From positions 119,989 through 183,988 of the forward strand of contig JAQYUZ010000036.1 of the NCBI GenBank assembly GCA_033819885.1: 64,000 nucleotides of DNA. Reading direction: 5' to 3'. This DNA comes from Microbotryomycetes sp. JL201 (taxonomy: Eukaryota; Basidiomycota; Microbotryomycetes). Under the pieces are notes generated by a model. That model had not been told where the DNA came from. It saw only the letters and a program-made list of their open reading frames with translations, and searched no databases. The position numbers and the translations under genes are program-made. Position 1 is the stretch's first letter, and the number at the start of each line of letters is the position of its first letter. Positions 20,430 through 29,892 of this stretch are shown here, piece after piece.

Positions 20430-22988
20430 CTACAAGAATGGTTCCACGTCGATCTCGAGTGCCGAGCATGGATAATCCAGCTCGAAGTATTTGAGCACTG
20501 TCGGGTGCAAAATGCCGAGCGAGCCGATTTCGACGTCTCGCTCCGCACTCGTACCAGTCTCCTTGTGGCCAGGCAAGACTGACGACATTGTTCGCTTGAT
20601 CGTGTCAAGCGGACCTGGCTTCTGTTCTGATGGTGGAGCGACAGATGCGGTGTTAGGATCGGCCGACGCCACCGGGGCCAGTTGTGCAGGTGCGTCCTGC
20701 TTGCCCGGTCGATAGAAGATCTTGGCGGCACGATTTGGGAAGTACGTGTCGTCATCATAAGCCTGAATGTAGTAGCCGGATTCTTCCTGGCTGCTTTCAG
20801 ATCCGAGATTCTTGACGCCCAGGCCAAGCATCAGACGGTCGAGCAAACCGTGGACAACTTCGAAGCCTGCTCGTCTGCCGCAAAAGACGGCGGCCAGCCT
20901 CCTCACGTTCCGTGCTTGCCTCTCCATTGACGGATCTTTGACGACAATGTCCGACACCTCAAATACCTTGAGCGGCAGTGCATGCTTGCGGTTCTCGCGG
21001 ATAGATTTCAGGATGCCGGGCAGTAAAGATGTTCGAACGATTTGGTACTCGACCGTCTTGGGGTTTGCAAGAACCACGGCGAGGTTGCCAGGATCCTTGC
21101 GGTTCAAGAACTTGAAGTTTTCGTCGTGCGAGCACTGACAACAGAAGGAGATTAGTTATGCCATAAAATGCTCACACCCCACCTACCAAGATTAATGGTA
21201 ACACTTCTGTCCAGCCTGCTTCGGCGCACAACCGTCTGAGAATGTCGGAAAGTTTGTTCGGGGGAAACGGCTTTGCGACTGTGTTTGTCGCAGGAAACAC
21301 GCGCTTCAAGTTGTTGAAACCGTATGCGACGGCCGCATCCTCCATGATGTCACATTCATGCAATATGTCGGGCCGTGTCGGGGGCACAAGCACGTGAACG
21401 ACGTCGTCGTCTGCAATCTGCAGCGTCTCCTGGGCATTGATTGCCACAAACGACTTTCGTTGCTCAGGCGTCGGAATAGAGGCGTCATGACCCATCTTTT
21501 TGAGCAACTCGACGACATGCTCTCGGTCGAGCGAGAGACCTGTGCACGAGTTGATGTACGATGCTCGCGCCGTAAAAGGTCGAGGAGCCAAGCGCGGGCT
21601 CATAACCGTGCGAGCGCCTCCCTTGCAACCTTCTTCAAAAACAATTTTGACCGGCTCGACGCTGCGGAAATTCTTCGTCAGCTCAAGGCCGAGATGCGGT
21701 GGGCTCAAGCTCACGTGAAAGGCTCGGCGCAATATTCGGAAAACATGGTCACAATCATATCGACAACGTATTGTAATTTTGTCTCGTCGGTAGCAGTGAC
21801 GTCGATGAAAACGTTCTTAGTGTCAACCGAAATCTTCGTTCCTTCAGAATTGATCTGAGCTCCCGAACAAAAGTCAGAGACAGTACAACCGATGCTCTGC
21901 CCAACACTCACGATGGGTGGCATGGACAACACCTGGCGAGTCGAGTCGTAGATGATTGGATACACGGGCGAGTCTTCGATGATGTGAAGGTACCTGCCGA
22001 GATGTTTGTCTTCCTGCTCGCCCGCCGACAATCAGCAACTTTGCGACGCCCAAGGCTTGCAAATGGCCTACCTTGTACAAGACCATCAATTCCTCCGCAG
22101 TATACTCCTTATCTTTGTTGAGCGGCACGAACTTGATGTCTTTGGGGCCGAGAGCCTGAGCGTGAAAACGATCAATTTTCTGCTTGCGAACCTTAGCTCG
22201 CTTGCACGCACTTCGTAGGAGATGTCGCCCGGTGCAATCTTGTCCAGATCGTGCGTTCCAATTGCAACGAGAGTGCGCTTGCGAGCCAGGTTAGAATGGA
22301 GCTTGTCTTGTAAATCAATGAAGCTTGCGTATGAGAGCTTGTCAAAGGTGACATTGCGCAGAATGGCGCTCGCAAAGTAGGGCCTGATCTGAGAGGTCTG
22401 TAGAGTCGTAAAGAGTCAGGAAAGGAGCTTGACTTGTCATAGCGAAGGAAAGGAGTCCAACCTCTGGGCGAACAATCACCGTTCGTTCCTGGTTCTGGAA
22501 TGGGACGGTTTCGGATCTATCAGCAACATAACAAACAATTTCGTCGTTTTCACTTGCAGTAGGAGCGGGTACGAGCTTGTACGCAGGAGCGCCAATTTCT
22601 GGATTCAAGTACAATTTGAGCGCGCGCACGAGTCCCTCCCCACACAAAAGGTCGTATCGATTGGCGGGGATCTCAACTTTGAGTTGATGAGGCTCTCCCA
22701 CTGGGTGATCTGGATCCGTAGTTGTCTGCAGAGGTAGCACCACTAAGTAATCCGGATGCGAAACAGCCCCGGAGTCGTCGCATGACGTACATCCTCGTCT
22801 AGCTCGAGGCCATACTCAAACAAGAGCTCATCGAACTCTTTTGCAGCTGTCGAGAATACGCAAGAGCGTCAGCGAAGACGCTCAAAGATGCTGCCTGGAT
22901 TCAACCCGCGCGTTGAGCCGACCAGACGTACTGTAGTTCTTTCCGAGCTTTTTGAAAAAGTTGTCGCGATCAACAGTGATGGTGGGCA
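20430..22988 (-). CDS. FRS1: Cytosolic phenylalanyl-tRNA synthetase, beta subunit
   Basis: The beta subunit of the alpha2-beta2 PheRS ligates phenylalanine to its tRNA in the cytosol and carries the B3/4 editing and B5 domains. The N-terminus reads [19 protein letters not shown] then [18 protein letters not shown], matching yeast Frs1. Further blocks are [20 protein letters not shown], the B3/4-B5 region (about 21,170-22,100), FGFNNLKR-like [13 protein letters not shown], and the end [14 protein letters not shown]. Several introns are needed. No ATG precedes PTITV. The exon opens with TG immediately after CTAAC...CCGCAG, so the start codon seems to be split A|TG by an intron whose upstream end is unresolved. 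The annotated range begins at the first base of that exon; only the initiating A is missing. Confidence 0.9.
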
Positions 22989-23282
22989 CTGCGGCAGGCG
23001 TGTGTTAGCGGTCAATCAAGGTGCAGCAGCGTTAATGCGCGCTGCCTGTACAACTCAAACGCAACTAGTTCAGACGAGTGGCCGGACAAGCTCGACAGCA
23101 AGTCACGAGTCGATTGGCGAACCGGCAGGGACTTTTGCTCGACGCAGGCGAGCTGTTGGATGTGGTGTGCAGCGGCAAACCAACGCACCCGTGAGCTTGA
23201 CTCGCGCAGCAGATTTGACAGCCCAGAAATATTGTTGCAACACGGCAGACAAGATTAACAATAGTAAACCGACACAAGCAGC
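22989..23282 (-). promoter_or_regulatory. FRS1 5' leader with an intron ending inside the start codon
   Basis: On the minus strand a branch point CTAAC lies about 19 nt before the CCGCAG acceptor at 22989-22990. The minus strand has no ATG between 22990 and 23282. The 5' exon therefore should supply the A of the initiator; candidate donors follow an A (for example A|GTTGCG near 23060), but none is strong. Confidence 0.5.
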
Positions 23283-24254
23283 TCAAGAAGCGAGCTCCTG
23301 CATGTCAAACAAGTCGTTAGCTGCCGCGACTCGTACCGGCTGCCGAGCCCGAAACGCACAATATTTCCAGTAGGGCGATGGATTGTACGGTGCCCCATAC
23401 ATCTCTGGCGGCGGAGGCGGCGGCAAAGACGAGCCGGGTCCTCCTGCCATCGGTTGACCAGCTGGAGGAGGCGGTGGCGGCGCGCCTGCAGCGTAGGCCT
23501 GCGTTGGCGGTGGCGGTGGTGGGACTGTGCCAGCTACGAGCGGTGCTACAGGCGCGGGCGGCGGGATCACCGACTGCAGCGGCACACGGTCGGCGGGCGG
23601 CAGGTGCATCAGGCTCCGTCCGAGTTTCTCGGCGCAGGCCCCCGAGAAAGCCGCAATTGTTTGCTGTTCCCATACATCATTCTCCTCTTCGTTTTCAGTG
23701 ATCTGGCCTTGGCTTTGCCAAAGCTTCTGCGCTGCTGCCTCGAGCTCGGTAGGCGAGAGGCCTTCCGGATCGAACATGGGTGGATGTTTAACGGTCGACA
23801 TGACGGCTCTGACTATCCTCGCAGGTGGTGGAGGATGTGCGCCATGATAGTACTCGTCTGCAGACGCACCAGGTGCCAAGTCGTACACAAAATCGTAGGC
23901 GTGCCCAAGCGAGTCGAGGCTAACCGGCACAGGTTGGTCGAGCTTTAAGCGGCGTCGGATCTCTGCGTCTTCACGAGCATCATCCGATTCAGCACCCGGA
24001 GATGCGGATGAAGTGGACGGGCGCCTGCCGTTCCTATCGCGGTCCAGTCCAGCCTTGTGCGTCCCTTGCGCTTCCCGCATCCGGCCATATGACAGCGTCT
24101 TCTGTTCGAACAATTGTCGGAGAGTGTCGAGATGTTGCAATCTGATGAAGCGCTTGAGCGTTTCTGGGTCGCTCGGCAGCGCTGTTGGCGGTATGAGAGG
24201 CTGAGCAGCGGTGCTGGCAACAGCGTGCATGCTGACTCGAGACTGGCTTGCCAT
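23283..24254 (-). CDS. Proline-rich protein of unknown function
   Basis: A frame of 323 residues from MASQSRVSMHAVASTAAQPL. The frame stays open further upstream to 24626, so the start is uncertain. Residues about 30-60 (LPSDPETLKRFIRLQHLDTL) look helical and leucine-rich. A charged middle part reads AEIRRRLKLDQPVPVSLDSL, followed by YDFVYDLAPGASADEYYHG. The last third has three runs of five to seven prolines separated by Gly/Ala (for example TVPPPPPPTQAYAAG), resembling profilin- or SH3/WW-binding segments. It ends WKYCAFRARQPVRVAAANDL... I do not recognise the family. It lies on the same strand just upstream of FRS1. Confidence 0.5.
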   Translation of the reverse strand: MASQSRVSMHAVASTAAQPLIPPTALPSDPETLKRFIRLQHLDTLRQLFEQKTLSYGRMREAQGTHKAGLDRDRNGRRPSTSSASPGAESDDAREDAEIRRRLKLDQPVPVSLDSLGHAYDFVYDLAPGASADEYYHGAHPPPPARIVRAVMSTVKHPPMFDPEGLSPTELEAAAQKLWQSQGQITENEEENDVWEQQTIAAFSGACAEKLGRSLMHLPPADRVPLQSVIPPPAPVAPLVAGTVPPPPPPTQAYAAGAPPPPPPAGQPMAGGPGSSLPPPPPPEMYGAPYNPSPYWKYCAFRARQPVRVAAANDLFDMQELAS

Positions 24255-24544
24255 CGAAGCTGCCACTGCCGACTGGTCGCAGCGGAAGCAGGTGAGACCA
24301 AAGTTGTGGACAGACTCGAAAGAACGAGGGCTAGTATGGCGGGCTTGGCCTTCCCCCGTCACACTCTGCGTCAAACAGCACGCCCTTCGCAGGACATCCG
24401 CATGCTTGATTGACAGTGACCTTGGCGCAATAACGAGAACCTCATCCACTCCGTTTCGTCTTCGCCGCCTCATTTCGGCTCTCGAACCTTGACTTGCAAG
24501 CGCCTGCATGCTGCTAGAGCCCAACGCAAGGAAGCATACGTAAT

Positions 24545-25074
24545 ATGGTGAGTTGTTGGAAGCGTTGTGCATGATGCGAACTGCATCAGTGATCCCCCAC
24601 TGACAATCACTCAAACCAGGCGTCATCGCTCGCCGCCGAATGCAATCGCGATAAACAAGAGTACGACACGTGCTTCAATCACTGGTTCAAGAGCTATTTG
24701 CTGCTAGTATCTCCCCCGCTGTCAAATCCGATCGACAGTCCGCAAGGACAGAAGGAGAAGGAGAGGCGGGCCGAAGCGATTGCTCAGAAGCGGCAAGAGT
24801 ACGAGTCACAGTGCGGAGATATGTACAGACAGTATCAGAGCTGCTTGAAGGTGAGATCACAATGCTCATGATGTGCATGTCCCCCTTCTGCTAGGCTTTT
24901 GCCACTTGCTGATCGCTCGATCCGGTTCGTTTATGTCGGCTGGCGCAGAAAGGGATACAGGAAAAAGAAGGACTTGCTGATATGCTCGAGAGCGCAAGAA
25001 AAGAAGAACCGCTGGATGGCTGGGGCGGGATTAGAGTTGCGACGAAAGACGATCTCCAACAGCCAGCAGGCTAG
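24545..25074 (+). CDS. MDM35: Mdm35/TRIAP1, intermembrane-space lipid-transfer partner
   Basis: Mdm35 is a twin CX9C protein of the mitochondrial intermembrane space that binds Ups1/Ups2 so they can shuttle phosphatidic acid and phosphatidylserine. Exons are 24545-24547 (ATG only), 24620-24850 and 24949-25074, giving 119 residues. The first motif is CNRDKQEYDTC and the second CGDMYRQYQSC, each exactly CX9C. They are followed by the family tail KKGIQEKEGLADMLESARKE and EEPLDGWGG. The segment between the two motifs is about 46 residues, against roughly 18 in yeast, and is Lys/Glu-rich. The first coding exon consists of the start codon alone, followed by GTGAGT. The gene is divergent from the proline-rich gene at 24254. 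Confidence 0.87.
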
Positions 25075-25331
25075 CCCGTACCTCATCTCAGGAATCATTT
25101 GTCGATAGCTATGATGTATCATTATTCGAACAGCACTTGCCATTTTCTGACGCGAACACGTGTTCCGGCAACACGTGTGCACACGTCGGTGCATTGGCGC
25201 CTGCAAAGCTTTATCTGACAATTCATATCTGATACAATATGGCCAAGTCTCCGCAAATTTCCCGCTTTTCCACGGTGTAACTTTGGAACGACGCGTGTGG
25301 CCGACTTTCTGCGTTCCCCCCCAACAACAAC
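25075..25331. other. Intergenic gap with CACGTG-like sites
   Basis: About 260 bp between two plus-strand genes. ACACGTGT-type cores occur at about 25156 and 25170. No coding frame is seen. Confidence 0.3.
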
Positions 25332-25937
25332 ATGTCGTCGCAAACAAGCGGATCCAGCTGGTTCGACGCCGTGGTGGCTGCACCTCATGACGCTTGGGTG
25401 TTTCTTGAGAACAGTGACAACCCGCTGTTCCAGTACATCTTTGCTCTGATCTGTGAGTTACGCGCCAGTGCCGCGGCGTCGGCCCACGACAAATACGTCT
25501 TGCAATCCAAACACGTGCACTGACACATCTGCTCGGTGCAGCCTCTCAACAAGCTCAGGCATTGTGGGCCAAGGTAGAGGTACTGTTCGCCAACTACGGA
25601 CGGTTCATCATACCGTTCATCGGTATCTTTTTCCAAGTTCGTTTATCGGCTATTGTGTATATCCTTACAACGACACTGATGAAACCAAATAACGCAGATC
25701 TGGATGTCCTCCAAAGCTCGAGCTTGGGCAGAGCGTCGCCACAACGAAAACGACCGAGTTGCTGCTTCGCGCAGGCAAGCAGACGCCATCTGGGCAGATG
25801 AGACGAGGAGAGCAGAGCAAGCCGGCAAAGGACCGGAAGCCGCATCTTCATCATCTTCGGCGCCTGCTACAAAGACGACGGCCACAAAACCTTCGTCTGG
25901 CACGAGCACACCAAACAAGCGCAAAGGCAGAAAGTGA
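25332..25937 (+). CDS. Small single-pass membrane protein, unknown
   Basis: Three exons (25332-about 25450, about 25541-25636, 25697-25937) give about 150 residues. The start is MSSQTSGSSWFDAVVAAPHD. One strongly hydrophobic segment (YGRFIIPFIGIFFQ, about residues 58-72) lies after an amphipathic helix (QALWAKVEVLFA). It is followed by a basic, Ala/Glu-rich helix AWAERRHNENDRVAASRRQA and a Ser/Thr tail ending NKRKGRK. The layout fits a small tail-proximal membrane protein of ER or mitochondria, but I do not recognise a family. Splice sites are standard. Confidence 0.55.
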
Positions 25938-26020
25938 TTCGAATGTATTGGCAAGGTTGACGTACAAACGTGTTATATGTTGAAAGCATAACTTCAATGC
26001 AAAATGCCTTCTCTTGTTGC

Positions 26021-27873
26021 CTACACCGATGACGCATCCTCCTCTGCCGACGTTTCAAACAATACCTTGCCAGGATTGAGCAAGTTGAGCGGATCGAGCT
26101 CATGTTTAATCCTGCGCATAACATCGAGGGTTCCTTGACCAAGCTCCCGACGCAGGAACTTGCGCTTGTTTGAACCAATGCCGTGTTCACCGGCACACGT
26201 CCCTCCAAGCTCGATGGCCAGTGTAGATAGTTGGCTGGCCAATTGTGCGACAGCCGGCGGAGCTGCGTTTGAAGCTGGATCTGCTTTGTATCTGCCAATG
26301 ATGGACCGTCAGCTGGAAGCGACGGTCGGAAGCAGAGCAAGCCCACAAGATGGCCCGATGAACGTTGCCGTCTCCGCAATGCGCGACGATCGGAGCCAAT
26401 AGTCCAGACATGGTAACGAAATCGCCTGACCGCCGCACAAATTCGGCGAGTTTCGAAATTGGCACGCAAACGTCGGTAATCTGCCATGTCCGTCAGCGAC
26501 GTAACAGTCAGCCCTGTCACGAAGCAACAGCTTGAACTCACCAGCACTCGACAATCATCGCCAACGAGCAATTGCTGTGACCAGTATTGTGCTTTGCGTG
26601 CATTCCAAAATCGCTCGTTTTCTCTGTCATCCTGGGCTATCCGCAAAGGTCGTCCACCGTGACGCTCGACAATTGCAGACACCGTTTCAAGAGACGAAGA
26701 GATGACTTCAGGTACGCTTGATGAGAACCGCATCATGATAGTCGGTTCCTCCGGCAATGGCTCGTCCAACAACTGAGCCAAATTCAATCCTCTGATGCTC
26801 ATATCGTCCAGCAATTCTAGTGAAGTGGGTGCCAAACCGGCTGCCAAGATTGCCACAACGGCATCGACAGCATTCGCCACTTTCGGGAAAGAGGTGATCG
26901 CCACTCGGATTGGTACAACGGGAGCGAGCCGGACTGTGAGCTCTGTAATGATGCCCAGCGTCCCTTCGGAGCCGATGAAAAGGCGACCGACGTCCCATCC
27001 CGTAGAACTTTTGCCTGTGGCGTGGGCAGTCAGATCCGCCAACACAAGTGAACAGAGCGACAACTACTGACGCGATCTGCCGGTTCCTCTAGTTCTGATG
27101 ACCTGTCCGTTCATCAAAACAACTTCCATTCCTTGGATCCACTCTGCTCGCATGGTGCCATAGCCCACAGCGTTCGTTCCCGAGCCGCCGACGCCTGCCA
27201 TTCCTCCAAACATTGCTTTGGGGCTCGGGTCGATGGGGAAGAACAGCTTGATCCCTCGACTTTCCAGCTCATCGCCAAGTTCTTTCCATCCGACTCCAGG
27301 TTGGACTATCGCTTGCGAGTCTGCTTCGTGGATGGCCACAACCTGGTTCATGCGCGTCACATCCAAGTGGATAGTCGGTCGCAAATCGGGCGCCAAAGTT
27401 GATGAGCTCAGATTTTGGTGAGCTGCCGGTGGATTGCAGCACGTCGGTGGCAGAAATTGGCCCTCGAGGGATGTGCGAGCAGCGACAGGAATCAAAACGA
27501 TGCGGTGCTTGGTTGCAATATAGACGACCTTGACGACATCTGTGAGAGGCACTAGGCAGTGTCTAATACCATTCCTTGCATTAGGAGTACCCACCTTGGG
27601 TGGTCTCGGCAAATACGACAACGCTGGGTGGAGATGGTGGCACGTACGAGCCCCACGATTGGCCAAACGCGCGCCTGATCCTCTCGGAATCGTCTACTTG
27701 GTCTGCTTTCAGGGACGCCCTGAGATCTGTTACAGCTGCGTCCTATGCGCGCAGTGTCAGCAGTTCATGATGCCGCTATATACACACGCCATGTGACTTG
27801 CGATTGGCCGAGCGGTCCTGAAGCCGGGCAGGTGCCTCAACACTGCCTGCAGACGGCTGTGCGGTTGTGACAT
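26021..27873 (-). CDS. D-lactate dehydrogenase (cytochrome)-like FAD flavoprotein
   Basis: A member of the FAD-PCMH/FAD-oxidase C family that includes mitochondrial Dld1 (D-lactate to pyruvate, electrons to cytochrome c) and related 2-hydroxyacid dehydrogenases. In order: a basic leader from 27873 (MSQPHSRLQAVLRHLPGF), resembling a mitochondrial presequence; DVVKVVYIATKHRIVLIPVA; the FAD blocks QPGVGWKELGDEL, FPIDPSPKAMFGGMAG and SGTNAVGYGTMR; GWDVGRLFIGSEGTLGIITE; HCGDGNVH; and AGEHGIGSNKRKFL. The normally glycine-rich PP-loop (GGGTSLEG) reads AARTSLEG. About 20 extra residues follow that loop. Several introns are present. The gene is divergent from an ACS transporter with about 146 bp between starts. 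D-lactate is the likeliest substrate but other D-2-hydroxyacids are possible. Confidence 0.8.
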
Positions 27874-28019
27874 TTCTAGAGCGCAGAAGAAAGGAGTCTT
27901 TGGCTTCGGCACCCGACTCGGCCTACCCGGGCCGCAGCATTTCGCAGCGCGCGAAGCCAAGTCGTAAACTCACCTTGACTCACGCTCCCGCTCAGTTCCT
28001 GGCGTGCAAAAGCTCTACA
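27874..28019. promoter_or_regulatory. Shared promoter, D-lactate dehydrogenase-like gene and ACS transporter
   Basis: Only about 146 bp separate the two divergent start codons, so the two genes must share promoter DNA. No recognisable operator was seen. An alternative upstream ATG for the dehydrogenase at 27960 lies inside this stretch. Confidence 0.5.
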
Positions 28020-29780
28020 ATGGCCAAGGCAGACGAAAAAGAAGGGTACGAGCATGACGTCCAGGTCGACGACTCGCGCTCAACACTGCAGGAGACGCAG
28101 AATGGACGGGTGCAACAACAAGACCATGAAAAGGGCCATGTAGTGGGTGACAACGGGCAAGGACTCATCACCACAAAGCAAAAAGATTCTACGGGATTCA
28201 CCGAGCGCGACTGGCAGCTCGAGAAGCAGGTCCTCAGAAAACTGGATTGGACTGTGCTGCCGTTGGCTGCCCTGATCTACCTGTTGTCTTTCCTCGAGTC
28301 AGTCTACCCGCCGGGAGAATCGTGTCTCGCATGCTCACATTCCGTCTGCTCGCAGTCGCTCGAATATGTAAGACACGTATAATTTCTCCTTCTGCAGGAG
28401 CTGATAGGATATCTTCTCGTTGAACGCTCGCGCGAATCACAGTGGCAGTGAGTTGCTTGCAGATTTGAGAATGGCTAAAAACTCACATCTTGACACGTCA
28501 AACCGGAAGATGCCCGCATAGCCGGCTTACAGAAGGACCTTAAACTCGACTCGCACCAGTATCTCGTGGTCATTACAGTGACATACGTACCCTACATCGC
28601 GGCCGAACTGCCCAGTAACTTGCTCTTGAAAGTCGTCGGACCAAACGTCCTCATTCCTGGCCTGGTCACCGCCTGGGGAGTTACGACAACGCTTACGGGC
28701 TTGGTGCAGAGCTACCCAGGCTTGATTGCCGCTCGATTCTTTCTCGGCTTGCTGGAAGGTGGCATATTTCCGGGACTCGTTCTGTACCTTAGTGGCTTCT
28801 ACCGGCGTCGCGAGTTGCAAACTCGCATCAGCTTGTTCTTTTCAGCTGCCAGTCTCAGTGGCGCATTCTCCGGATTGTTGGCCGCCGGCATTGTCAGCGG
28901 CATGCGCGGCCTCACGTCTCTCGCAGCATGGCGTTACATCTTCATTTTTGAAGGTATCGTCACCGTCGTCGTCGGTGTGGCTTGCTTTTTTCTGCTCCCA
29001 CGAACGCCAGAGCAAGCCTACGTTCTCAATGCCGAGCAAAAAGCACATGTCAAACGCCGTCTCGCACTTGACTCACCACCTGGTGCAACCTCGGAGGAAT
29101 CCTTCAGCTGGATCGAAGTTGGACGAGCCTTCACCTCGCCTCACGTCTTGCTCTTGTTTTGCGCCTTGTTCGGCAACGGCGTCACTCTCTACGGCCTGTC
29201 GTATTTCACGCCGAGCATTGTTCAAACATTCGGGTGGAGCACGACCAGAACTCAACTCATGACTGTGCCGCCTTTCGTTGGAGCGTTCTTCGTAACAATG
29301 TTCAACGCTCGCCTCGCAGACAAGTACGGCTACCGCGGCGCTTGCGTCATCAGCATGAGTTTGGTTTCGATCATCGGCTACGCAATCTTTTTTGCACGAG
29401 CGGACCGCTGGTCCCGCTATGGAGCCATGTTTCCGCAAATCATCGGTGCCTATTCGACCGCCCCGGCTCTCGTCACTTGGTTGCCAGCGAACTCTGCGCG
29501 ACACTACAGACGGGCGACGGCCGTTGCGCTGGGCTTTGTCGCCACGAACAGCGGAGGTATATGCAGTACATGGCTGTTTCCACAGACCGAAGCACCCCAG
29601 TACAGGCGCGCGACTATCGTCAACATTGCAATGGCGTGTGTGACGGCGCTGTTTGCGTTGGTCAACTTGCTGTACTTGTTGCGGGAGAATAAGAAAAAAG
29701 AGTCGCGCAAAATGCTTGCCACCGCCGAGACTTGGAACGAGGAAGGCGACCGCCATCCTTCTTTCAAGTACAGCTATTAA
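28020..29780 (+). CDS. ACS-family MFS transporter with two microexons
   Basis: A third Dal5-type permease in the window. Exons are 28020-28297, 28356-28367 (12 nt), 28443-28447 (5 nt) and 28510-29780; the sum is a multiple of three and gives 521 residues. The spliced microexons rebuild the conserved loop LDRSNIGNARIAGLQKDL. Before it lies a 75-residue hydrophilic leader. Later signatures are ARFFLGLLEGGIFPGLVLYL, GFYRRRELQTRISLF and the C-terminal GDRHPSFKYSY. Twelve hydrophobic helices are visible, and the long last exon is intron-free, unlike the two paralogues upstream. Divergence from the neighbouring dehydrogenase gene suggests transport of a carboxylate such as lactate; that is inference, since ACS substrates vary widely. 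Confidence 0.87.
28356..28367 (+). other. 12-nt microexon in the ACS transporter
   Basis: Bounded by ...CTCGCAG and GTAAGA. It encodes the core of the DRSN motif, its first base completing the Asp codon begun in the preceding exon. Confidence 0.75.
28443..28447 (+). other. 5-nt microexon TGGCA in the ACS transporter
   Basis: Bounded by ...AATCACAG and GTGAGT. It completes Ile, encodes Gly and begins Asn of RSNIGNAR; skipping it breaks both frame and motif. Confidence 0.75.
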
Positions 29781-29892
29781 CAACGGGACATGATTTCGGG
29801 TCTCCACAAGCAATTCCTGTGCAGGCATTCGCACGTTCAGGCATATGCACGTCAATCACTCTCATGTTTCATTGTCTACTTAGATTGCACAA

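Noticed and set aside
23065-23286. Minus-strand frame between FRS1 and the proline-rich gene
   Set aside because: It lacks an ATG and family features; the stretch is better read as FRS1 leader and intron.
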